Position numbers and translations under genes: made by a program. A stretch of 64,000 nucleotides of DNA. Origin: Protaetiibacter mangrovi. Lineage in GTDB: Bacteria; Actinomycetota; Actinomycetes; Actinomycetales; Microbacteriaceae. Location of the stretch: the NCBI RefSeq assembly GCF_024752305.1, contig NZ_JANTHX010000008.1, positions 393,341 to 457,340 of the forward strand, given 5' to 3'. How positions within the stretch are numbered: position 1 is the first letter of the stretch; each line of letters begins with the position of its first letter. Below the pieces are notes generated by a model. The model was not told the DNA's origin. It did not search any database and was given only the letters and a program-made list of their open reading frames with translations. This document shows, piece after piece, positions 48,966-57,330 of this stretch.

Positions 48966-51740
48966 CTAGAGCCATCCGGCGCCGGTCATGCGCTGCACCA
49001 CGCGGCGGCCCGCGTCGCCGTCGTCGAGGGGGGTGAACCGCTCGCGCCAGCGGGCGGCCTGCTGGCGGTAGCGGTGCCGCGAGGCATCCGCGTCGGCGAT
49101 GGCGTCGAGCAGCTCCTCCCGCGTGCGCACGACCGGCCCCGGCGCCTCCGCGAGCAGATCGAAGTAGAACCCGCGCAGATCCGAGCTGTAGTGCGCCAGG
49201 TCGGGCGTGAAGAAGATGATGGGACGGCCGGTGGCCGAGAAGTCGAACATGACCGAGGAGTAGTCGGTGACGAGCACGTCGGCCACCTCGAGCAGGTCGG
49301 CGACGTTCGGGTAGCTCGTCACGTCGACGAGCCCCTCGGCCTCGAGGTCGCGTCCGTAGCGGAGGGTGCGCGAGTGCCCGCGCACGAGCAGCACGTGGTC
49401 GTCGCCGAGCTCGCGCGCGAAGGTGGTGAGGTCGAGGTAGTCGACCATCTCGGTGCGGTCGTCGCGCCAGGTGGGCGCGTAGAGCACGACCCGGGCGTCG
49501 TCGGGGATGCCGACGGCCCGCCGGATGGCGCCGGCATCCGCCCCCGAGACCAGCCGGTCGTTGCGGGGATAGCCCTCGTCCCAGGTGCCGCGTGTGAACG
49601 CGTAGGCAGAGCGGAAGATGCGGGCGCTGTAGGCGTTCTGCGCGAGCAGCGCATCCCACCGCGCGCTCTCGCGACGCACGGCGACGCGGGTGCGCGCCCC
49701 GACACCCGCCCGGTCGAGCGCGAGGCGCTTGAGCATCGTGCCGTGCCAGGTCTGCAGCACGTGCTGGTGCCGGCGCCGTCGGAACCGCTTGCGCAACCAG
49801 TCGTTGACGATGAGCACGCGCGCCGAGCCGCGCACCCGCCACCACTCCCGACTGCCCTCGATGAGCCGCACATCCCCCTCCGGCACCGCGACCGAGCCGT
49901 CGACGACGCTCCAGTACCGCGTCACGTCGGGGCGCATCCGGCGCAGGGTGCGGGCGATGCCGAGCGGGTTGTCCGACGCCGACTGCCCGTAGAAGCTCTC
50001 GAGGAACACGGCGTCCTCGGGAACCGGCGTCGCCCTCCGGTACGCGCGCTCCAGCCGCCTCTGGTTGCGGTGCCCGCGCTCGTCGGCGGCCAGCGGGGCC
50101 GAGACGGTCAGCACGAGGCCGCCGGCCTGCGCGCGCAACTCGGCATGGAAGAGCGGGTGCACGAACCGGCCGGCCGGTTCGGCGTCGACCAGGAGCCTGC
50201 TCGTCGGGATGTCGCCGTCGAGCGTCAGCCGGTATTCGCCCGACGGCAGCGCGAGACCGGGCACCCCCCAGCGCTCGCACAGCAGCGGAAGCCGCACGCT
50301 GAGCGAGCCGCCGGCGGCGACGGGCGCCTCGACGCGTGCGCGGGCGCCCTCCAGGCGCACCGCGTCGACGGGGCGCACCGGGTCGGCGACCGTGACCCGT
50401 AGGGCAGGTCCGTCCGCCGCCTCCTCGAACTCGGCCTCGACGACCCGGGCGCGCGCGAGGCGCCCGTCGGGCACGTGCTCGTCGACCCGGGTGCCGGTGC
50501 GCGCGAGGATCTCGGCGAGCACGCGCTCGGCGCTGCGGCCGTCGAGCCGGTCGACGTGCTCCTCGCGCAGCCACACCGTGTGCGCCGCGAGCCGTCGGCC
50601 GAGAGCGGAGTCGGTGCCCACCGCGTCGAGCTGTTCGAGCACGTGCTGCCAGCTGGCCACGTAGCGGTCGTCGCTGAACACCCGGTAGTTCTCGTAGAGT
50701 CCGCGCTTGCGCGCGTACAGCTCGACGTCGGGGGCGAAGAACACCGTGGGCACGTCGGCGAGCGCGCAGTCGTAGGCGATCGAGGAGTAGTCGGTCACGA
50801 GCTCGTCGACGCCCGCGAGGGCCGGGGTCACGTCGACCAGCTCGTGCGCGCCGAGCATCCGGATGCGGTCGGAGACCGCGGGACCGGCGGCGTAGTCGCC
50901 GAGACCCAGGGGGTGCGCGCGCACCAGCAGCACCGCGTCGCGTGCGTCGAGCCAGCGCGCGATCAGCTCCCACTCCTCGCGCGTCGGCGTGCCGGGGTCG
51001 GGGGCCCCGTCGCGCCAGGTCGGCGCGTACAGCACGACCCGGGAGGCGTCGTCGATGTCGCCCGCGGCCGCGGAGAGCAGCCGCCGGGCGTCCGCGCGCA
51101 CCTCGTCGCGCCCCCGCGCGAGCAGCGCGTCGTCGCGGATGTCGCCGAGCGCCACGATGCGCTCGGGGCGCACGCCGAACGCCGACGCGATCCGCGGGGC
51201 GACCAGCTCGGACGCCACCGGGAACAGGTCGATGCCGCGTCCGGCATGCCGATAGGCCCGTGCGAGCAGGGCCCGGACGTAGCGGTGGTCGGGGATCCCG
51301 CGCACCTTGAGCGTCGCGGGGGAGTCGAGGTGCAGCTTCTTGAGCGGGATGCCGTGCCACAGCTGCACGACGAACGCGCCGCCGGTCGCGTAGCGGTTCA
51401 CATCGCCGAAGCCGTGGGTGACGACGAGAACCCGCGCCCGCAGGGTGAGCCGGAACCCCCGCCAGGAGTGCTTGGCGACGGAGTCGAATCCGAGCGCCCG
51501 GGCCTCCGCGAGCTCGGCGTCCGACGACGCCATCCACACGAGGCGCACCTCGTCGCCGAGTCGCTCGCGCGCCGCGCGGTACAGCGGCAGCGCCCCTTCG
51601 CCGAGGCCGATGCCGCATCCGAAGACCCAGATCCGCGGGGTGCGCGGCACGAGCAACGCGGCGAGGGAGCCGAGCGCGTAGAGGGGGAGGCGGAGCAGCT
51701 TCCGAGCGTTGCCGGCGCCGAAGGTGAAGGTGGCCGGCAC
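48966..51740 (-). CDS. Two-domain CDP-glycerol glycerophosphotransferase-like (TagB/TagF) enzyme
   Basis: A 924-aa protein with two complete CDP-glycerol glycerophosphotransferase domains in one chain. Domain 1 (about 75-440) has QLWHGIPLKKLHLDSP, VVLYAPTWRDGAPDPG and ELVTDYSSIAYD. Domain 2 (about 590-920) has QTWHGTMLKRLALDRAG, VVLYAPTWRDDRTEM, VRGHSRTLRYG and LVTDYSSVMFD. A beta-rich spacer (about 470-570) joins them. Each has the catalytic H and the RPH-like basic patch (RAHPLG, RGHSRT). It would build or prime a poly(alditol phosphate)-type wall polymer. GTG 51740 lies 7 nt after CAGAAT: possibly leaderless. Confidence 0.93.
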   Translation of the reverse strand: MPATFTFGAGNARKLLRLPLYALGSLAALLVPRTPRIWVFGCGIGLGEGALPLYRAARERLGDEVRLVWMASSDAELAEARALGFDSVAKHSWRGFRLTLRARVLVVTHGFGDVNRYATGGAFVVQLWHGIPLKKLHLDSPATLKVRGIPDHRYVRALLARAYRHAGRGIDLFPVASELVAPRIASAFGVRPERIVALGDIRDDALLARGRDEVRADARRLLSAAAGDIDDASRVVLYAPTWRDGAPDPGTPTREEWELIARWLDARDAVLLVRAHPLGLGDYAAGPAVSDRIRMLGAHELVDVTPALAGVDELVTDYSSIAYDCALADVPTVFFAPDVELYARKRGLYENYRVFSDDRYVASWQHVLEQLDAVGTDSALGRRLAAHTVWLREEHVDRLDGRSAERVLAEILARTGTRVDEHVPDGRLARARVVEAEFEEAADGPALRVTVADPVRPVDAVRLEGARARVEAPVAAGGSLSVRLPLLCERWGVPGLALPSGEYRLTLDGDIPTSRLLVDAEPAGRFVHPLFHAELRAQAGGLVLTVSAPLAADERGHRNQRRLERAYRRATPVPEDAVFLESFYGQSASDNPLGIARTLRRMRPDVTRYWSVVDGSVAVPEGDVRLIEGSREWWRVRGSARVLIVNDWLRKRFRRRRHQHVLQTWHGTMLKRLALDRAGVGARTRVAVRRESARWDALLAQNAYSARIFRSAYAFTRGTWDEGYPRNDRLVSGADAGAIRRAVGIPDDARVVLYAPTWRDDRTEMVDYLDLTTFARELGDDHVLLVRGHSRTLRYGRDLEAEGLVDVTSYPNVADLLEVADVLVTDYSSVMFDFSATGRPIIFFTPDLAHYSSDLRGFYFDLLAEAPGPVVRTREELLDAIADADASRHRYRQQAARWRERFTPLDDGDAGRRVVQRMTGAGWL

Positions 51741-51894
51741 GGCACCGATTCTGTCACGCGCCGCGGTCCGCGCCCGGAATGCGGGGCTGCGGTCGTGCGC
51801 AACCGATCGGTAACGATGCCCGCCCCCGGGGCGTCCGGGTCGTCGCCTGCTGGTGTAATGGTTCGGGCGCGCGGGCGCCGAGAAGGGGCGGGCG

Positions 51895-53196
51895 ATGGGG
51901 ATCGCGAGCGATCTGCGGGCTGCGCGGAAGGTGCTGCGCAACGCGCTGCGATCGCGGACCACCCGTCGGGAGCTGGCCCACCGCATCGAGACCGAGGGCA
52001 CGGGTGAACCCGCCGAGGTGCACATCGCCGTGTACTTCGCCGACACCCGGGTGAACCTCTACCAGATCCGCCAGTGGTACGCGCCGCTCGCCGAGCTGGC
52101 CGCGACCCACCCGGTCACGATCCTCACCCGCAGCCCCGGCGCGACGCTCACCCTGAAGGACGAGTCGCCCGTCCCGGTCGTGTACGCGCGGCGCGTGACC
52201 GACCTCGAGGCGTTCGTCGGCCGGCACGATGTGCGGATGGTGTTCTACGTCAACCAGAACACCAAGAACTTCCAGATGTTCCGCTACGGCCGCATGTGGC
52301 ACGTGTTCATCAACCACGGCGAGTCGGACAAGATGTACATGACCACCAACCAGTTCAAGGCGTACGACTACGCCCTGGTGGCCGGGCAGGCGGCCGTCGA
52401 CCGCCTCTCGACGAAGCTGTGGGCGTACGACGTCGCCACGAAGGCGATCCCGATCGGACGCCCGCAGGCCGACCACTTCGCGGGCGAGGTGCCCTACCCC
52501 GACGACGATCGCATCGTCGTGCTGTACGCCCCCACCTGGGAGGGCGACCGCCCGGCGGCCGCCTACGGCTCGATCGCCTCGCACGGCGTCGCGCTCGCCC
52601 GGGCCGTGCTCGCCTCGCCGGCGCACCGGCTCGTGTACCGCCCGCATCCGCGGTCCGGGGTGATCGATCGCGACTACCGCGCGGCGAACGAGAGCATCAT
52701 CGCCTCGATCGCGGCGGCGAACGCCGCCGACCCCGCCGCGCACCACGTGTACGACGACGGCCCCCAGCTCGGCTGGCAGCTGGCCGCCGCCGACGTCGCC
52801 GTCACCGACATCTCGGCGATGGTGTACGACCGCCTGGCGGTCGGCAAGCCCATCCTCGTGGCCCGCCCGTCGTCACCGGACGCGGAGGTCGACGAGCAGG
52901 GCTTCCTCGGCGCGGCCGAGTGGTTGCGCGCCGAGGATGCGCCCCAGGTGCTGGCGGCGGTGGATCGGGCGCTCAACGACGAGTCGGCCCGATCCACCCT
53001 CGCCTTCTGGTCGCAGCACCACTTCGGCGACACCTCGCCGGGTGCCGCGACCGCGCGCTTCCACGATGCCGTCGACCGCCTCGTGGCGGAGTGGGAGCGC
53101 TTCGCGACGATCCACGCCGCCGATCCCCGCACCTCGGAGTCGGATCCGTTCGACGACGACGAGGACGACGAGGCGATGCCGACCTCGGGCGACTGA
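51895..53196 (+). CDS. CDP-glycerol glycerophosphotransferase-like enzyme, single domain
   Basis: A 433-aa protein of the same superfamily as the preceding gene but divergent. It has HVFINHGESDKMYMTTNQFK in place of the WHG motif, IVVLYAPTWEGDRPAAAYGS, RLVYRPHPRSG (basic RPHP motif) and VAVTDISAMVYDRLAVGKP. The tail is acidic (FDDDEDDEAM). Start ATG 51895, with AAGGGG upstream and a TGTAAT -10 at 51854. Divergent from the two-domain enzyme. Likely works on the same envelope polymer. Confidence 0.88.
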   Translation: MGIASDLRAARKVLRNALRSRTTRRELAHRIETEGTGEPAEVHIAVYFADTRVNLYQIRQWYAPLAELAATHPVTILTRSPGATLTLKDESPVPVVYARRVTDLEAFVGRHDVRMVFYVNQNTKNFQMFRYGRMWHVFINHGESDKMYMTTNQFKAYDYALVAGQAAVDRLSTKLWAYDVATKAIPIGRPQADHFAGEVPYPDDDRIVVLYAPTWEGDRPAAAYGSIASHGVALARAVLASPAHRLVYRPHPRSGVIDRDYRAANESIIASIAAANAADPAAHHVYDDGPQLGWQLAAADVAVTDISAMVYDRLAVGKPILVARPSSPDAEVDEQGFLGAAEWLRAEDAPQVLAAVDRALNDESARSTLAFWSQHHFGDTSPGAATARFHDAVDRLVAEWERFATIHAADPRTSESDPFDDDEDDEAMPTSGD

Positions 53197-53202
53197 CGCC
53201 GC

Positions 53203-54147
53203 TCAGCCCGGATGCGGCGGGTTGCGCTTCGCGGCGCGGATCGCCCGCCGCTCGCCCGCGGCGACCGCCCGCTCGGCCCTCTTCGTGGCACGCGGTCCCG
53301 GCGCCACCACCTTGGGCTGGGTGCTCGACGGGAAGACGTACGGCGGGGGACCGAACGCGGTGCGCGCCGTCTTCACGACCCGGCGGCCGAGCAGCTGGTT
53401 CGCGGTGCCGCCCACGACCGCCCCGACTCCGAAGGGGAGCACCCGGCCGACGATCCCGCCGCCCGCGGAGGCCAGCATGCGCGGCAGGTACACCTTGCGC
53501 ACCCGATCCATGAACTGGGTGACGGCCGTGCGGGGCAGGTTCTTCGCGATCAGCGTTCCCCAGAACTCGGGCTTGGCGGGGCCGCGCCCGGTCGCCTGCC
53601 CGGTGAACTGCGCGATCAGCTCCTGCGAGGGGCCGCCGATGACCATCGCCAGCACGAGCGCGCGCCCGCGCTCCGGGTCGTCGACGGGGATGCCGTGCAG
53701 TTCGGCGACCGACTGGGCGAACAGCGCGGTCGCCTCGAGGAACAGCACCGTCTCGGCGCCCGAGAGCGCGAGCGCGGCGCCGGTGCCGACCGCGGGCACC
53801 GCGGCCGCGACACCCACCCCGGCCCCGCTCGTGGTGACCGTGGTGAGGTAGCGCCGCTCCAGGATCCGCAGCACCTGCTCGGGGGTCGCATCCGGGTACC
53901 GCGAGCGGATGCCGCGCAGGTGCGCGAGCACGGCGGGGCGGTGCACCGACATGACCCGGTCGAGCAGCTGGTCGAGCCGCGAGTCCCCGGCACCGCCCGC
54001 GACCTCGTCGCCCGCCGCACCGGGCGTCTCGGACCCGCTCACGGGCGGCAGCACGGTCGGGGTCGGCGGGGCGGCCGGCACCAGCTCGGACCCCGGGCCG
54101 ACCGGATCCGCGGCCGGCCCCCGGCGCTCCGCGGCGGACTCCTCCAT
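53203..54147 (-). CDS. Hypothetical protein with hydrophobic core (EcsC-like)
   Basis: A 314-aa protein. A proline-rich N-terminus (1-55) is followed by a helical region (LDQLLDRVMSVHRPAVLAHL) and a long small-residue hydrophobic stretch (about 108-175, GAGVGVAAAVPAVGTGAALA, ETVLFLEATALFAQSVAEL). Near 235 is a second GGGIVGRVLPFGVGAVVGG. A basic C-terminus follows. The pattern is similar to EcsC-type and related actinobacterial proteins, but no firm family. ATG 54147 is 6 nt after TAGCCT: leaderless. Confidence 0.7.
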   Translation of the reverse strand: MEESAAERRGPAADPVGPGSELVPAAPPTPTVLPPVSGSETPGAAGDEVAGGAGDSRLDQLLDRVMSVHRPAVLAHLRGIRSRYPDATPEQVLRILERRYLTTVTTSGAGVGVAAAVPAVGTGAALALSGAETVLFLEATALFAQSVAELHGIPVDDPERGRALVLAMVIGGPSQELIAQFTGQATGRGPAKPEFWGTLIAKNLPRTAVTQFMDRVRKVYLPRMLASAGGGIVGRVLPFGVGAVVGGTANQLLGRRVVKTARTAFGPPPYVFPSSTQPKVVAPGPRATKRAERAVAAGERRAIRAAKRNPPHPG

Positions 54148-54290
54148 CCCCCCAGGCTATGCGGCGGTCCCCGGAAGCGCATGCGCGGCGAATTCACCCG
54201 CCCACACCCGGTCGTTCACCGAGGCCACCCCGGGCGCTCACCGACGCGGCGTTCGCTGGTCACCGAGCAGGTTGACCACGGGGAGGGCCG

Positions 54291-55250
54291 ATGCCGCGCA
54301 GCTCGCAGCAGGCGCATCCGGCGCTCGCGTGGGTGGAATCCCCGCTGCAGCTGCTGAGCGCCGCCGAGTGGGCCGCCCGCCGGCTGGCCGACACCGGGCA
54401 GCCCACGCGGGTCGTCTACCGCATCCTCGATCCGCAGGTCGTCGCCACCGCCGAGCTGCTGCACCGGATGGGGGCGCCGTTCGCGCGCTTCGAGCCGTAC
54501 TACGGCATCCCGTGGACGGCGCTCGGCACGGCACGGCACTGGGTGCTCGGCGACCCGCTCTCGGGCCAGGCCCGCGCGGCGACCGCGGTGCTGCCCGCAC
54601 CGCGTCGGCTGAGCATCGTCGACGACGGGGCGATGGTCGTGCACACCGTGCGGGCGATCCTGGGCGAGGTGCCCTTCGGCCGCCCCGGGCAGCGGGAGTC
54701 GCGCGCCAAGGTGCTGCTCGGCGAGCTCGCGGGGGAGAAGCTGCGTCGCCTCGCCTCCGAGCGACGCCTCGAGCTGTTCACCGCCTTCACCGCGGCCCAT
54801 ACTCCGGCGGAGCGCCTCGGGGCGGCGGTCGAGGTCAACCGCTTCCCCTGGCTGCGCGCGGCGGCGCGGCGCGGCGGCGCGCCCCGCATCCCGTTGCCCG
54901 CGGACCGCATCGCGCTCGGCACGGCGCGCGTCGTCGACGGCCTGCTGCGTCCCTCCGCGCACCTCGAGTGGGTGCGGGCGCTCGCGCGCGCGGCGCCGCT
55001 CGCCTACCTGCCCCACCGTCGGGAGCCGGTCGAGCTGCTCGACGCGGTCGCGGCGATCCCCGGCGTGACGGTGGTGCGCACCGGCGTGCCCGTCGAGCTG
55101 GTGCTCGCCGCGGCGAGCGACCCGCTCGAGGTGCACACGCTGCGCTCGAGCGCGTCGGTCACGCTCGCCGCGGTGCTCGCGGGCACCGGCAGCGTGATCC
55201 GCTCCGGATCGCCGCGCACCGCGGCCGAGACGCAGGAGGCGGACGCGTGA
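54291..55250 (+). CDS. Sialyltransferase-like (GT52/polysialyltransferase-type) protein
   Basis: A 319-aa protein. The N-terminal WVESPLQLLSAAEW matches the ESPLQ motif at the start of GT52 and bacterial polysialyltransferase-type enzymes, and LSIVDDGAMVVHTVRAIL corresponds to the conserved acidic DDG/E strand before the donor site. The C-terminal half is divergent, ending with RTGVPVELVLAAASDPLEVH, then LRSSASVTLAAVLAG (the GxxSS-like donor loop). Start ATG 54291 with GGGAGG upstream. It overlaps the CMP-nonulosonate synthetase (GTGA), supporting a CMP-activated donor. The family assignment is from motifs only. Confidence 0.68.
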   Translation: MPRSSQQAHPALAWVESPLQLLSAAEWAARRLADTGQPTRVVYRILDPQVVATAELLHRMGAPFARFEPYYGIPWTALGTARHWVLGDPLSGQARAATAVLPAPRRLSIVDDGAMVVHTVRAILGEVPFGRPGQRESRAKVLLGELAGEKLRRLASERRLELFTAFTAAHTPAERLGAAVEVNRFPWLRAAARRGGAPRIPLPADRIALGTARVVDGLLRPSAHLEWVRALARAAPLAYLPHRREPVELLDAVAAIPGVTVVRTGVPVELVLAAASDPLEVHTLRSSASVTLAAVLAGTGSVIRSGSPRTAAETQEADA

Positions 55251-56458
55251 GCGAGGTCGTGGCGATCATCCCGGCCCGCGGAGGCTCCCGCGGGGTGCCC
55301 AGCAAGAACCTGCGACGCGTCGGGGGCGTGCCGCTCGTGGCGCGCGCCGTCGAGAGCGCGCTCGCCGTGGCCGCGATCGATCGGGTCGTGGTGTCGACGG
55401 ACGATCCGGAGATCGCCGAGGTCGCCCGCGCCCGCGGCGCCGACGTCGTCGACCGGCCTGCAGAGCTCGCCGGCGACACCGCGAGCTCCGAGTCGGCGAT
55501 CGACCACACCCTCGAGACGCTCGCCGAGCACGGGATCGAGGTGGGCGTCGTGGTGTTCATCCAGGCGACCTCGCCCTTCATCGATCCCGCCGACATCCAG
55601 ACCGCGATCGGCACCGTGCGCGACGGGTCCGCCGACTCGGTGTTCTCGGCGGTGCCGTCCTGGGGCTTCCTCTGGCGCCCGGCCGCGGAGGGCGGCTTCG
55701 AGGGCGTCAACCACGATCCGCGGCGCCGACCGCGGCGGCAGGACCGCGCGCCCGAGTACCTCGAGACGGGCGCCTTCTACGTGCTGGACGCGGGCGGATA
55801 CCGCCGGGCCCGCCATCGCTTCTTCGGCGTGGTCGCGGCATCCGTCGTCGCCGAGGCCCACGCGATCGAGATCGACACCGAGGAGCAGCTGCGGATGGCG
55901 ACGGCGATGGCCGCCGTGGTCGACCGCGTGCCGCCGCTCGACGTGGACGCCGTCGTGACCGACTTCGACGGGGTGCACACCGACGACCGGGTGCTGATCG
56001 GCCAGGACGGGTCGGAGTTCGTCACCGTCAGCCGCTCCGACGGGATGGGTGTCGCCCGGCTGGTGCGCGCGGGCGTTCCCGTGCTCATCCTCTCGACCGA
56101 GCGCAACCGGGTGGTGGCCGCCCGTGCCCGCAAGCTCGGTGTCGAGGTGCGGCACGGACTCGACGACAAGGCGAGCGCGCTGCGCGACTGGGCGGATGAC
56201 ACGGGCGTCGCCCTCGACCGGATCGCCTATCTCGGCAACGACGTCAACGACCTCGAGTGCCTCGCGCTGGTCGGGTGGCCGATCGCCACGCCGGGGGCGC
56301 ATCCGCTGGTCCGCGCAGCGGCACGCATCGTACTCGACCACCGTGGTGGCGACGGCGCCGTGCGGGAGCTGGCCGACCGCGTGCTCATCGCGCGCGAGCC
56401 GGACGCCGCACGCATCGTGGCGCCCGCCCCCGCCCGCCCACGAGAGGACACCCCGTGA
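55247..56458 (+). CDS. CMP-nonulosonate synthetase (NeuA-like) fused to a HAD phosphatase
   Basis: A 403-aa two-domain protein. Residues 1-225 are a cytidylyltransferase with the signature IIPARGGSRGVPSKNL, VVSTDDPEI, FIQATSPFIDPADI and ETGAFYVL. Residues 230-385 are a KdsC/C0-type HAD phosphatase: VVTDFDGVHTDD (nucleophile Asp), LSTERN, DDKASAL and LGNDVNDLECLALVG. The domain order is the same as in animal CMAS, whose tail resembles KDN-9-phosphate phosphatase. Activates a nonulosonic acid with CTP; the HAD part could remove a 9-phosphate. GTG start in the GTGA overlap. Confidence 0.9.
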   Translation: MSEVVAIIPARGGSRGVPSKNLRRVGGVPLVARAVESALAVAAIDRVVVSTDDPEIAEVARARGADVVDRPAELAGDTASSESAIDHTLETLAEHGIEVGVVVFIQATSPFIDPADIQTAIGTVRDGSADSVFSAVPSWGFLWRPAAEGGFEGVNHDPRRRPRRQDRAPEYLETGAFYVLDAGGYRRARHRFFGVVAASVVAEAHAIEIDTEEQLRMATAMAAVVDRVPPLDVDAVVTDFDGVHTDDRVLIGQDGSEFVTVSRSDGMGVARLVRAGVPVLILSTERNRVVAARARKLGVEVRHGLDDKASALRDWADDTGVALDRIAYLGNDVNDLECLALVGWPIATPGAHPLVRAAARIVLDHRGGDGAVRELADRVLIAREPDAARIVAPAPARPREDTP

Positions 56459-57330
56459 CCGCCGTCGCCATCGGATCGCACCGGATCGGACCCGACCAGC
56501 CCGTGTACGTGATCGCCGAGATCGGGCTCAACCACAACGGCGACGTCGGGCTGGCGAAGGCGCTGATCGACGTCGCGGCGGATGCGGGCGCCCAGGCCGT
56601 CAAGTTCCAGAAGCGCACGCCCGACATCGCGACCCCCGAGCACATGCGCGAGGTGCGCCGCGAGACGCCGTGGGGCGAGATGAGCTATCTCGAGTACCGG
56701 CACCGCGTCGAGTTCGACCGCGCGCAGTACATCGAGATCGGCGACCACGCGACGCTCCGCGGGCTGGACTGGTTCGCCTCGCCGTGGGACGCGCCCTCCG
56801 TGGCGTTCCTCGAGGAGCTCGGCGTCGTCGCCCACAAGGTCGCCTCCGCGTCGGTCACCGACCACGAGCTGCTGCGGGCGCTCGCGGCGACCGGCAAGCC
56901 GATCATCCTGTCGACCGGCATGTCGACGCTCGACCAGGTCGACGCCGCCGTCGAGATCCTCGGCTCCGAGCGGCTCGTGATCCTGCACGCCACCTCGACC
57001 TACCCGCTGCCGCCCGAGGAGGCCAACCTGCGCACGATCGCGACGCTCCAGGGCCGCTACCCGGGGGTGCCGATCGGCTACTCGGGCCACGAGCGGGGAC
57101 TGCAGATCTCGCTGGCGGCGGTCGCGCTCGGGGCGACGGCGGTGGAGCGGCACATCACCCTCGACCGCACGATGTGGGGATCGGACCACGCGGCCTCGCT
57201 CGAGCCGACCGGGTTCGAGCACCTGGTGCGCGACATCCGGATCATCGGCGAGGCGCTGGGCGACGGGGTCAAGCGGGTGTTCCCGGGTGAGCTCGCCCCC
57301 ATGGAGAAGCTGCGGCGGGTGACCGTCTGA
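56455..57330 (+). CDS. NeuB-like nonulosonate (sialic acid-type) synthase, lacking the C-terminal SAF domain
   Basis: A 291-aa PEP-dependent aldolase-type synthase. It has VYVIAEIGLNHNGDVGLAKA, QAVKFQKRTPD, AHKVASASVTDHELLRAL, GKPIILSTGMSTLDQVDAAV, HATSTYPLPPEEANL (Ala where many have Cys) and GYSGHERGLQ. Normal NeuB is ~340 aa with a C-terminal antifreeze-like (SAF) domain; here the protein ends at FPGELAPMEKLRRV, just after the barrel. Would condense PEP with a mannose- or ManNAc-type sugar. GAGAGGA precedes GTG 56455. GTGA overlap with the upstream gene. Confidence 0.92.
   Translation: MTAVAIGSHRIGPDQPVYVIAEIGLNHNGDVGLAKALIDVAADAGAQAVKFQKRTPDIATPEHMREVRRETPWGEMSYLEYRHRVEFDRAQYIEIGDHATLRGLDWFASPWDAPSVAFLEELGVVAHKVASASVTDHELLRALAATGKPIILSTGMSTLDQVDAAVEILGSERLVILHATSTYPLPPEEANLRTIATLQGRYPGVPIGYSGHERGLQISLAAVALGATAVERHITLDRTMWGSDHAASLEPTGFEHLVRDIRIIGEALGDGVKRVFPGELAPMEKLRRVTV

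Noticed and set aside
53909-55246. A long upstream extension of the CMP-nonulosonate synthetase frame
   Set aside because: The sequence is low-complexity and overlaps two other genes; the enzyme's own motif starts at GTG 55247 in a GTGA overlap.
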